Notes under the pieces: model-generated
What the model saw: the letters and a program-made list of their open reading frames with translations, nothing else
Databases searched by the model: none
Told to the model about the DNA's origin: nothing
Translations under genes and position numbers: made by a program
DNA from: Winogradskyella helgolandensis
GTDB lineage: Bacteria; Bacteroidota; Bacteroidia; Flavobacteriales; Flavobacteriaceae
Length of the DNA: 64,000 nucleotides
NCBI RefSeq assembly: GCF_013404085.1
Contig: NZ_JABFHO010000001.1
Coordinates: forward strand, 3,049,001 to 3,113,000
Direction: 5' to 3'
In this document: positions 28,215-35,698 of the stretch, one piece after another
How the letters are laid out: each line of letters starts with the position of its first letter
How positions within the stretch are numbered: the first letter of the stretch is position 1

Positions 28215-29288
28215 ATGAATAAGAAGCTCATTAAATATAGTAAGAATGGAGTAGTTATTTTTGGATTGACTAATGCTTTTATAAATGCAATTCAGCAAAT
28301 AAATTCTATCAAAGAAATTCCTGAGCAAAACTTTGATTGGTCAGAATTATTAAAAGCAGGAGGTAAAGGTGCGCTATTAGGTGGAGTAGGGGGCGCTTTT
28401 ATTGGTGGAATAGTAGATTCTAACAACGCTAAAAAAGAACGTCTAAATACAAGTGCAATATTATCAACTGTTGTTTCAAATATTAGATTAGATAAAAACA
28501 ATTCTATTTATAAAAAACTGTCTATAAAAGCTAATCGCATTATAAATGATTTAGAAATATACTTTAATAACAGTTTGGGTGGCTCACCACTAAAAATAGG
28601 TTCTACTGAAGAGGGAACATCGCTTTCAGATTCTTTTGATATCGATATAAGTGTGCCTTTTAGTTCTAATAGTTTTAATTCAACTTCTGAAATGTATCAT
28701 ACATTATATGAGTATTTTGACGAAAATTATTCAGATAAAGATTTTATTAGACTTAGAAAGCAAAAAAAATCAATAGGTATAATTTATCGAATTAATGGAG
28801 AGGATTATAAGATTGATGTTGTTCCTTATAAACTAAGTAAAACTATTAATAATAAAACAGCTGGTTATTTGTATGTCAATAATAATTCGTTCTTTAAAAA
28901 AGATAGTTACACAAAAACTGATATTATTAGTTTAAAGAGTATTAAATTAACTACAATTCAACAAAAACTATTAATCGCATTAAAAAAATGGAAAAAAGAA
29001 TATTCTATACCAATTAGTTCGCATCTATTAAAAATGTTGATTATTGATGCGTATGAAATCAATAAAGGAAATATCCCTAGAGATTTTACAAAGAAGATCC
29101 TAATGACTATTACATATATTGAAGAAAATATTATGTATAGACGGATTACCAGTATTGAGAATACAAATAATATACTTACTGATTTTGATGAATCGGATAA
29201 ATTACTTATCAAAAAAGAATGTAATAATATCATTAGTGATTATAAATATCGACCTAATTCAATTTTAAAATACTTTGATTTTTTATAA
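28215..29288 (+). CDS. Second CD-NTase with N-terminal glycine-zipper membrane segment
   Basis: 357 residues. Residues about 12-30 are hydrophobic (GVVIFGLTNAFINAIQQI) and residues 48-67 form a textbook glycine zipper with G52, G56, G60 and G64 spaced GxxxG. A CD-NTase-like domain follows with G129-S130, D142-I-D144 (SDSFDIDISVPF) and D201 (YKIDVVP), so all three metal carboxylates are present. It parallels the first CD-NTase throughout: GS-to-DID spacing, SEM(F/Y), RKQKxSIG, GE(E/D), DVVP, a WKxE helix and an N-I-x-x-D segment near the end. It therefore looks like a paralogue with a membrane domain added. It ends KYFDFL with no terminal Gly, so it is not an obvious conjugation substrate. Last gene of the operon. 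Confidence 0.78.
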   Translation: MNKKLIKYSKNGVVIFGLTNAFINAIQQINSIKEIPEQNFDWSELLKAGGKGALLGGVGGAFIGGIVDSNNAKKERLNTSAILSTVVSNIRLDKNNSIYKKLSIKANRIINDLEIYFNNSLGGSPLKIGSTEEGTSLSDSFDIDISVPFSSNSFNSTSEMYHTLYEYFDENYSDKDFIRLRKQKKSIGIIYRINGEDYKIDVVPYKLSKTINNKTAGYLYVNNNSFFKKDSYTKTDIISLKSIKLTTIQQKLLIALKKWKKEYSIPISSHLLKMLIIDAYEINKGNIPRDFTKKILMTITYIEENIMYRRITSIENTNNILTDFDESDKLLIKKECNNIISDYKYRPNSILKYFDFL

Positions 29289-29314
29289 TTAAACCACTTA
29301 ACAAATAATCTCTC

Positions 29315-29406
29315 CTAAACCCGATACCGTTCCTTCAACTCATCAAACAAATACTACGGTTCAGTGTACTTCTAGACACTTTCACATAATCGGCAATAGC
29401 ATCAAC
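29315..29406 (-). pseudogene. Small fragment resembling a helix-turn-helix gene
   Basis: The minus strand gives VDAIADYVKVSRSTLNR and, after a one-base frame change, FDELKERYRV and a stop. This reads like the helix-turn-helix of a regulator or transposase. It has no start codon and a stop codon lies just upstream. It is a possible trace of a lost mobile gene at the island edge. Confidence 0.3.
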
Positions 29407-29429
29407 AATAAGCAATTATTATTGTTGAT
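29401..29429. repeat. Perfect 11-bp inverted repeat
   Basis: ATCAACAATAA and TTATTGTTGAT around a 7-bp loop, 112 bp after the last CBASS-like gene. There is no T-run, so it is not a standard terminator. It could be a mobile-element end. Confidence 0.55.
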
Positions 29430-29505
29430 ATAAGACCTCATAAAATTCCACCCCAAACCCCTAAAAAAATCAAAACCATTCTATTAATTTCGCACTGTAC
29501 AAACA

Positions 29506-30123
29506 TTGCATAAATTAAGAAGCTTGCTAGAAAAAAGACCACAAGTACCCCAAGAACAGATCACAGAAGTAGATTACTTTATTTATTGCTTAGAAGGAGT
29601 CGATGATGTAGACGCCAACACGGTAACCGAAGCACAACAAAACTTAGAGCAATTGGCCCTAAACTATGGCATAGCAAGTATTTATAAAACCTGCGACACC
29701 ATTGAAGGCCTAGAAGAGAGCTTAAACGCATTGGTAGTAGATGATCATAACTTTAAGGATTATGAAATCATCTATTTGGTGATGAGGGGAGAAGCCAATA
29801 ATATATGTTTAAATGACTACTACTATAGTTTACAGGAAATCGCAGAACTTTTTGAAGGCCGGTTAGACGGAAAGATTTTACATTTTTCAAATGCAAAAAT
29901 TCTAGATTTAGACGAAGAAGAAGCACAGTATTTTTTAGATATTACGGGAGCAAAAGCCATTTCTGGTTATGGTCATGCCTATAATGGCATAGCGAGTACA
30001 AAACTAGATGAAGCTTTCTTTAATTTATTTAAAGAAGATGATGATATGTTAGCCGTTGTAGAAGAGTTGCACCAAAGACATTATAACGCCTGCAAAGTAT
30101 TGGATTTTAGATTGTATTATTAA
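29506..30123 (+). CDS. Conserved hypothetical protein (DUF6642-like)
   Basis: A 205-residue soluble, acidic protein beginning at TTG 29506; no ATG lies in frame before residue 95. The sequence alternates helices and strands (DYFIYCLEGVDDVDANTVTE, YEIIYLVMRGEANNICLNDY, EAQYFLDITGAKAISGYGH) and suggests a caspase-like or CHAT-like alpha/beta fold. The YGH segment after a strand is reminiscent of a catalytic His, but no downstream Cys with clear context is visible. I recognise the family only as a domain of unknown function seen in Bacteroidetes. Its codon use is closer to the chromosome than to the AT-rich island before it. Confidence 0.6.
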   Translation: MHKLRSLLEKRPQVPQEQITEVDYFIYCLEGVDDVDANTVTEAQQNLEQLALNYGIASIYKTCDTIEGLEESLNALVVDDHNFKDYEIIYLVMRGEANNICLNDYYYSLQEIAELFEGRLDGKILHFSNAKILDLDEEEAQYFLDITGAKAISGYGHAYNGIASTKLDEAFFNLFKEDDDMLAVVEELHQRHYNACKVLDFRLYY

Positions 30124-30179
30124 ACGCAGTCGCTTACAAAAAACCACCACAAACCACCAACCAACCACCTTAAAATTAA

Positions 30180-30268
30180 TGCTTTACACTGAAAACTGAA
30201 CACTGAACACTGAACACTTCAAACTCCACACTTAACACTTTACACTTCAAACTCCACACTTCACACTT
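30180..30268. repeat. Low-complexity CACTGAACACTTCACACTTC tract
   Basis: Imperfect tandem copies of 7- to 10-bp words (ACTGAAC, CACTTCAAACTCCA) between two convergent genes. No coding potential and no CRISPR-like spacing. Confidence 0.75.
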
Positions 30269-30655
30269 CTACAACCCCTCAACAACCCCCTTAAGCTTCA
30301 CAGTAATCTCCTCAGCAATCCCTTTCAAAGCGTCATTTTCCACCGCTTGCATAGAAGCCATAGGGTTAACAGCAGCCACTTCAATGTCACCAGAATCTAA
30401 TTCCTGAACAATAACATTACAAGGCAGCATGGTGCCAATTTTATTCTCCGCTAATAAAGCTTTATGAGCATACGGAGGATTACACGCCCCTAAGATTTTA
30501 TAATTATTAAAATTCACATCCAGCTTCTTTTTAAGCGTGGCTTTAATATCGATTTCCGTTAATACACCAAACTGTTCCGTTTTAAGTGCAGCGGTAACCT
30601 TTTCTACGATATCGTTAAAATTACCTTTTAAGATTTTGCTAAAATAATAGTCCAT
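30269..30655 (-). CDS. DUF302 domain protein
   Basis: A small soluble protein of 128 residues matching the DUF302 family over its full length: FNDIVEKVTAALKTEQFGVLTEIDIKATLKKKL, then YKILGACNPPYAHKALLAENKIGTMLPCNVIVQELDSGDIEVAAVNP. Members form alpha/beta dimers of unknown function and often sit near redox or sulfur genes. The segment GTMLPCNV contains the conserved Cys. Monocistronic. Confidence 0.88.
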   Translation of the reverse strand: MDYYFSKILKGNFNDIVEKVTAALKTEQFGVLTEIDIKATLKKKLDVNFNNYKILGACNPPYAHKALLAENKIGTMLPCNVIVQELDSGDIEVAAVNPMASMQAVENDALKGIAEEITVKLKGVVEGL

Positions 30656-30827
30656 AATACGTTAATTTTTAAGATTAATAAGGATTACAAATTATAAACC
30701 ATAAGTTACAAAAACCACTGTAACACACGAAGCATTAACCTGTTAAATAAGTCATAAAAGCGATGGTATATCATAAGTCTTCATAAACGTTTTGGTTCTT
30801 TATACTTTATTCTTAACTCTTAATTTT

Positions 30828-30968
30828 GTTTAGCTCACGCGTTAATAGGGTTTAAGTGTTCGTGAATCTTCGATGTCTTTTGTTTCAAGAAAAAAAGATA
30901 TAAAGAGAACAATTTTATAAACGATACAAACGCAATCATCATAATAAAAAATAAAGTTCCAAGGTTTA
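30828..30968 (+). repeat. Partial copy of the GTTTAGCTCACGCG interspersed repeat
   Basis: About 140 bp closely matching 32929-33067: GTTTAGCTCACGCGTTAATA, GTTCGTGAATCTTCGATGTC, AAGAAAAAAAGATATA and AATAAAGTTCCAA in the same order. The short reading frame seen in the downstream copies is lost here (ATA in place of ATG). The rest of the 404 bp gap before the BCCT gene shows nothing recognisable. Confidence 0.8.
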
Positions 30969-31059
30969 CCTTTTCACTCACTAAACCAACACAACAATAG
31001 CTTTAGAAATTAAGATTTATATTCTAATCCTTACTTTTGTAAAAACAGAACCCATCTTA

Positions 31060-32559
31060 ATGTTCAAATACATTCAGAAACATGCCATATTATCCATTTC
31101 TGTGGCCATCATTTTCAGCTGTACCATACTGGTCTTTTTTGCTACCGAAACAAGTTATAACGTCATTGATAAAGCGTCATTATGGGTGCGCAATTATTTT
31201 GGGTATTTCTATCTCTATTTAGGGTTTGCTTGTGTTTTAGCAGTATTGGCGATAGCATATTCGCGTTATGGAAACATCAAACTAGGCAAACCATCAGCCA
31301 AACCTGAATATTCCCTTTGGGCATGGACGGCCATGCTATATAGTGCCGGTATGGGATCTGGCATTTTATTGCGTGCCGTGCAAGAGCCTGTTTTTATGCA
31401 ACAGAATCCGCCTTATGCGTCTAATTTGCCAGCAGATACCCTAGCATTAGAGTTTACGTTTTACCAATGGGGATTAACTGCTTGGGCGTTTTATGGCCTT
31501 TTTGCCTTAATTATTGCTTATGGCTTATACCTCAGAAAAAAGAAAGTGAGGATTAGTGCCACCATAGAGGATCACATAAAAAGTAAAACGGCCAGAAATG
31601 CAGTAGATATCATCACCATTATAACAACCATTTTTGGACTAATTGCGGCCATAGGCTTGGGAACAACCCAAATCAAAGGCGGTATTAATCATATAACGGG
31701 AGCTGACTTCGGGTTAACTGCAACCATTTTACTTTGCGTACTCATTTCGGCTGTAGCCTGTTATTCGGCTTGGCAAGGCGTAAACAAAGGAATTCAAATA
31801 TTTTCTAAATTCAATATCATAACCACGTTGGCGATCCTAATATTTGTATTTGTCACTAGCGATATGAGTGCTATCCTAACGGCATTTGCCACAGCGACGT
31901 TTCATTATATCATAGACTTTATACCAATGAGCCTAGCCATTGGAAATTATAATCCTGGAATGGAGTTTTTAACAGGGTGGACGTTCTATTATTGGGCATT
32001 CTGGCTGGCTTGGGCACCTTTTACAGGCATTTTTATTGCACGTATTTCAAAAGGACGTACCATACGACAATTGCTATTAGGTGTCTTAATTATTCCTTGC
32101 TTAGGAACCTTCTTTTGGTTTTCAGTGTTTGGCACCGCTGCTTTTAATTTAATTGAAGAATGGGGAGTCTATAACAATGAATTCGGTAACGTATTTTCTT
32201 CCATATTTACCTTTTTTGAGCACTATCCTTATGCCACCTTTTTAAACATCACATCCGTTATCTTATTAATCAGTTTTTTAATTACTTCTGTAGATTCTGC
32301 CGTATTTGTGTTAAGTATGTTTACGGATAATGGCGCTAAAAACCCGAGCAAAACGCACCGCGTCATTTGGTCTATTTTCATTTTATTAGCCACAATAGCT
32401 TTAGTGTTGTTAGGTAATGTAAAAGCAAATATTAATGTTTTAGAAGCCGTGCAGCGACTGTTAATTATAACCTCATTACCATTTGCCTTTTTTATCATTA
32501 TTATGTTGGGCTATTTTATTAAAGACCTTAGAAAAAACAAGATCGAACAAAGCAAATAA
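31060..32559 (+). CDS. BCCT-family transporter (betaine/choline/carnitine)
   Basis: Inner-membrane secondary transporter of 499 residues with about 12 helices. Family hallmarks are the glycine-rich WTAMLYSAGMGSGILLRAV segment, EFTFYQWGLTAWAFYG, and the Trp-rich signature around GWTFYYWAFWLAWAPFTGIFIARISKGRTI. It would import compatible solutes such as glycine betaine or choline for osmoprotection or catabolism. It lacks the long charged C-terminal osmosensor of BetP, ending soon after the last helix in a short basic tail. No choline or betaine catabolic gene is adjacent. Intergenic repeats flank it on both sides. Confidence 0.92.
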   Translation: MFKYIQKHAILSISVAIIFSCTILVFFATETSYNVIDKASLWVRNYFGYFYLYLGFACVLAVLAIAYSRYGNIKLGKPSAKPEYSLWAWTAMLYSAGMGSGILLRAVQEPVFMQQNPPYASNLPADTLALEFTFYQWGLTAWAFYGLFALIIAYGLYLRKKKVRISATIEDHIKSKTARNAVDIITIITTIFGLIAAIGLGTTQIKGGINHITGADFGLTATILLCVLISAVACYSAWQGVNKGIQIFSKFNIITTLAILIFVFVTSDMSAILTAFATATFHYIIDFIPMSLAIGNYNPGMEFLTGWTFYYWAFWLAWAPFTGIFIARISKGRTIRQLLLGVLIIPCLGTFFWFSVFGTAAFNLIEEWGVYNNEFGNVFSSIFTFFEHYPYATFLNITSVILLISFLITSVDSAVFVLSMFTDNGAKNPSKTHRVIWSIFILLATIALVLLGNVKANINVLEAVQRLLIITSLPFAFFIIIMLGYFIKDLRKNKIEQSK

Positions 32560-32607
32560 CACAGTGTTAAAATATCTACTAGACACCGCTAATGATTAGT
32601 GTTTCAA

Positions 32608-32804
32608 GATAAAAGATATAGAGAGAACAACTTTATACAATCATCATAATGAAAAATAAAGTTCCAATGTTTAGCCCGGCCTCATATCATTTTGGCGAAA
32701 ACGATAGCTATCAAAATGCAATTATCCTGTGGATGATTGTATTTGGATACAGCATGTTACTAAATGTTTGTTTCAAATCGTATTTAGCTAAAAATGTCTA
32801 CTAG
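32608..32804 (+). repeat. Interspersed repeat copy 1 with 51-codon frame
   Basis: Contains an open frame at 32649-32804 starting MKNKVPMFSPASYHFGENDS and continuing YQNAIILWMIVFGYSMLLNV to a stop after about 51 residues. It is amphipathic, then hydrophobic, like the last helix of a membrane protein. It is the longest version of a frame repeated three more times downstream. I cannot tell a real small protein from a shared gene-end fossil. Confidence 0.55.
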
Positions 32805-32928
32805 ACATTTTCTTAACGCCAAATAGTCTAAAACATAGCGAAATGAACCGTAATCGTTTCCAAAATTATATACTATTTTAAAGAATTGATTAAGTATCAA
32901 TTTTTTAAAATACCTACTTGATTTTTTT

Positions 32929-33164
32929 GTTTAGCTCACGCGTTAATATGGTTTAAGTGTTCGTGAATCTTCGATGTCTTTTTTTATCAAGAAAAAAAGA
33001 TATAGAAGAACAATTTTATAAACGATACAAACCCAATCATCATAATGAAAAATAAAGTTCCAATGTTTAACCCAGCCTCATATCATTTTGGCGAAAACGA
33101 TAGCTATCAAAATGCAATTACCCTGTGGATGATTGTATTTGGATACAACACGTTACGGAAATAG
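32929..33164 (+). repeat. Interspersed repeat copy 2 with 39-codon frame
   Basis: A full-length repeat starting at GTTTAGCTCACGCG. Frame 33045-33164 encodes MKNKVPMFNPASYHFGENDS then YQNAITLWMIVFGYNTLRK and stop. It differs from copy 1 by single-base substitutions that keep the frame open up to a shared divergence point after FGY. Confidence 0.6.
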
Positions 33165-33474
33165 AGAGAACAACGTTTTAACCGATACAACCCAATCGTT
33201 GTAATGAAAAATAAAGTTCCAATGTTTAACCCAGCCTCATATCATTTTGGCGAGAACGATAGGTGAATGCAGCGTCCATATTTTAAGGAGCGAGTAGTGC
33301 ATAATCTTAAGAGTTCCAAATTTTAATTGAATATCAAAGCAATCTTAAGGAGTTCTCATGTTTCTTAAAATATAGCGAAAAGAACCGTAATCGTTTCCAA
33401 AATTATATGCTGCCTTGAATTTTTGTTTCTTTTGTTTCAAGACAAAAGATATAGTGAGAACAATATTATAATTG
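33165..33474 (+). repeat. Interspersed repeat copy 3 (rearranged)
   Basis: The short frame 33204-33266 is cut early (MKNKVPMFNPASYHFGENDR and stop). It is followed by a segment, TAGCGAAAAGAACCGTAATC through TTGTTTCAAGACAAAAGATA, that recurs at 46304-46543 and in part at 32830-32880. Confidence 0.65.
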
Positions 33475-33796
33475 ATTGTGACATCAATTATTTAGACCTG
33501 CCAGTGAATGCGGCTTGTAAGAATAGAACCTTCAATGTTTAGCCCAGCCTCATATCATTTTGGCGAAAACGATAGCTATCAAAATGCAATTATCCTGTGG
33601 ATGATTGTATTTGGATACAACACGCTATGGAAATAGAGAGAACAACGTTATAACCGATACAACCCAATCATTATAATGAAAAAATATTAAAAATACATTT
33701 TACAATCACACACCTAAAACCCTAACTTTAAACAAATTAACAGCATCAGATAACTTTTTTTTACTAACTTTAAACCCATAACCAACACAAAATCAA
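33475..33796 (+). repeat. Interspersed repeat copy 4 and adjoining gap
   Basis: Frame 33535-33636 (MFSPASYHFGENDSYQNAII then LWMIVFGYNTLWK, stop) repeats the motif of copies 1 and 2. The remaining 130 bp up to the next gene is AT-rich promoter-like DNA. Confidence 0.55.
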
Positions 33797-34591
33797 ATGC
33801 CTAAACAAGAAGGCATATTCAAATTCAAAGGCACATTACAAGGCCAATGCTATTACCAACTCAATGGAGAATATGTGGTGCGCAAAGCCGTAGGCCCATC
33901 TAGAGAACGTATTAATACAGATCCTGCCTTTGTAAACGTAAAGGCGAATAACCAAGAGTTCACAGCCGCAACACAACTATCTAAAGCCATAAGACGAGGC
34001 TTAGGAGCTACAGGTAAAGCATTTCAAGATACGTATATGGCAAGTCGGTTAACGGGCCGTTGCCGTAAAATCATCCAAAAGGGGAGTGGTGACCTTGGAG
34101 AACGAGAGGCCAATCTGTTTAATAACCCGAACGCTATCATCGGGTTTCCACTAAAAAAAGACCTTCCATTTCAGCAAATCTATACCGCAAAAGCAGTGGT
34201 GAATTCAAACACCAACCGAAGCATCATCACAATCAATATCCCTAAAAGCGAACAGTATAACCACAATCAAACCCCAGAAAACGCGACACATTTTCAATTA
34301 ACAGCAGCCTTAAGTACCGTTTCAAATAGCACATGGCAATCCGATAAAAATGAATACATTACAGAATATCAAAACGAAAACGCATTAGGGATTGCTGTGG
34401 AAAGTCAACCGTTATTATGTAAAATAGAATATCACAATATCAGTCTGCAATTGCAAAGTCCAAATCCAAATAACACACCAACAAATGTGGCACAAACCAT
34501 CTGGTTAGGCATCACATATCTAAAACAGCAGCATAACGCGTTGGGGATTTTAAAAACAGCACAAGCTATGGAATGTATCGCGGTGATTTAA
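33797..34591 (+). CDS. Conserved Bacteroidetes hypothetical protein
   Basis: A 264-residue soluble protein of a family common in Flavobacteriaceae. Typical features are an opening MPKQEGIFKFKGTLQGQCYY, a VRKAVGPSRERINTDPAFVNVKANNQEF segment, and a basic helix with RLTGRCRKIIQKGS. The C-terminal half is beta-rich. The family has no assigned function. Its small, basic N-terminal half and frequent variable genomic context suggest a phage or mobile origin, but no phage genes are adjacent here. No signal peptide or membrane helix. Confidence 0.6.
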   Translation: MPKQEGIFKFKGTLQGQCYYQLNGEYVVRKAVGPSRERINTDPAFVNVKANNQEFTAATQLSKAIRRGLGATGKAFQDTYMASRLTGRCRKIIQKGSGDLGEREANLFNNPNAIIGFPLKKDLPFQQIYTAKAVVNSNTNRSIITINIPKSEQYNHNQTPENATHFQLTAALSTVSNSTWQSDKNEYITEYQNENALGIAVESQPLLCKIEYHNISLQLQSPNPNNTPTNVAQTIWLGITYLKQQHNALGILKTAQAMECIAVI

Positions 34592-34601
34592 ACAAAAGAC
34601 A

Positions 34602-35051
34602 TTAAGTCGGAGTATCGTTGGTAATTAAACTTTCTAGAGCATAATACAAACGATTTTTGGCATTCGCCTGAGAACCAAATACAGAACGAAAAACCGTTCC
34701 ATCAGCAGCAAGCAACACCCATTGCGGAGTCCCTTCAGACGCAAACTGATCATAAACCTGGTGATCACGATCTATATAAATCGGAAAAGGAAGCTCACCA
34801 CTAGTAAAAATGGCTTTAATAGTAGCTTTATCACCAGTCCGACCTACAAAATCCGCATGAATACCAACCACGTGTATACGAGGAAATTCCTGCTGAAACT
34901 CATAAGCCAAAGGAATCGCACGACCTGTACAACCCAAACAATCGTTGTTATAGATAATAAGCAGCAGAATCTTGTCCTTATAAAGTTCCATTAAATCTAC
35001 AGGAACACCGTCCAAATCTAAAACATTGATGTGAGGTATGGAATCAGTCAT
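34602..35051 (-). CDS. Thioredoxin-fold redoxin (AhpC/TSA or TlpA-like)
   Basis: A 149-residue thioredoxin-like protein. Strand ILLLIIYNNDCLGCTGRAIPL holds a C-x-x-C pair (CLGC) at the expected position after the first strand. EGTPQWVLLAADGTVFR supplies the cis-Pro-type loop, and the IHADFVGRTGDKATI insert is typical of resolvase-free redoxins. The substrate is unknown; disulfide reduction or peroxide defence is likely. No signal peptide, so cytosolic. It is convergent with the preceding hypothetical gene, with only 10 bp between the stops. Confidence 0.78.
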   Translation of the reverse strand: MTDSIPHINVLDLDGVPVDLMELYKDKILLLIIYNNDCLGCTGRAIPLAYEFQQEFPRIHVVGIHADFVGRTGDKATIKAIFTSGELPFPIYIDRDHQVYDQFASEGTPQWVLLAADGTVFRSVFGSQANAKNRLYYALESLITNDTPT

Positions 35052-35432
35052 TGCTAAGTAGTTTGCTAAGTATTTTGGTAAGTATTAAAGAATAAAACAC
35101 AGGACAAATTTAACGATTTAAGACGTTTAAACACCATAATATCAAAATGACCATGCTAAAAACCCATACAAGCCAAGCATATCAAAGTACAGAACAGTAT
35201 ACCACAAACCATAATCAAGGACATCTAATAAGAGGTTCACCCATAGTAACCTCGGGTTAACTCCGTATGAAAGCCGGGTCTGATTCGGGTAAACGTCATA
35301 TCAATTTCGCCGAAGGTTCATCGTAAATAAATACAATAGTGTTCGTAATGCACATGGATCGTGCATAGCATCATTAACGGTATATATTACGGTATGGACC
35401 TATAAAATGCCCTATTTCTTAATTGACTATAA
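35052..35432. other. Gene-free stretch before the restriction locus
   Basis: About 380 bp with no supported gene. It is less AT-rich than the adjacent locus and has short GC-richer words (AACCTCGGGTTAACTCCG, GCCGGGTCTGATTCGGG). I do not recognise them as a known RNA or element. It presumably includes the redoxin promoter. Confidence 0.35.
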
Positions 35433-35598
35433 TTGTCCTATAATGTACTTGCGTTATGTACAACATGGGCTTTGGTTAAAAGCGCATGTTAGCACTCATG
35501 TTTCTAAAAAAATTTAATCTATAACTTTCTTTACTTAGTTAATGGAATACTCTTTTTAAGAAAGGGCAGAGGAGTTGTAGAAAATGTGTGTGGAATGA
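35433..35598 (+). repeat. Left direct repeat of the restriction locus
   Basis: TTGTCCTATAATGTACTTGC through AATGGAATACTCTTTTT (35433-35557) is nearly identical to 40206-40331, differing by one extra A in the second copy. After a diverged 25 bp, AAAATGTGT.TGGAATGA matches again. The repeat includes TGTAC...GTACA and ACATG...CATGT inverted motifs. It brackets the McrB/McrC/methyltransferase genes with its partner. Confidence 0.85.
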
Positions 35599-35698
35599 TT
35601 TAATAAAACAAGAAATAATCATCTATAAATTGATTACATTATTTTATTTTAGTAATCCTAAATGCATCAATAACAAAATATACACATTCAAAAGATAT

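Noticed and set aside
33797..34591. Prophage remnant
   Set aside because: The family is seen in variable regions, but there is no capsid, terminase, integrase or lysis gene nearby.
35588..35698. Upstream GTG start for the McrB-like gene
   Set aside because: The added 37 codons lie partly in the direct repeat and look unlike protein; ATG 35699 begins the conserved-looking sequence.
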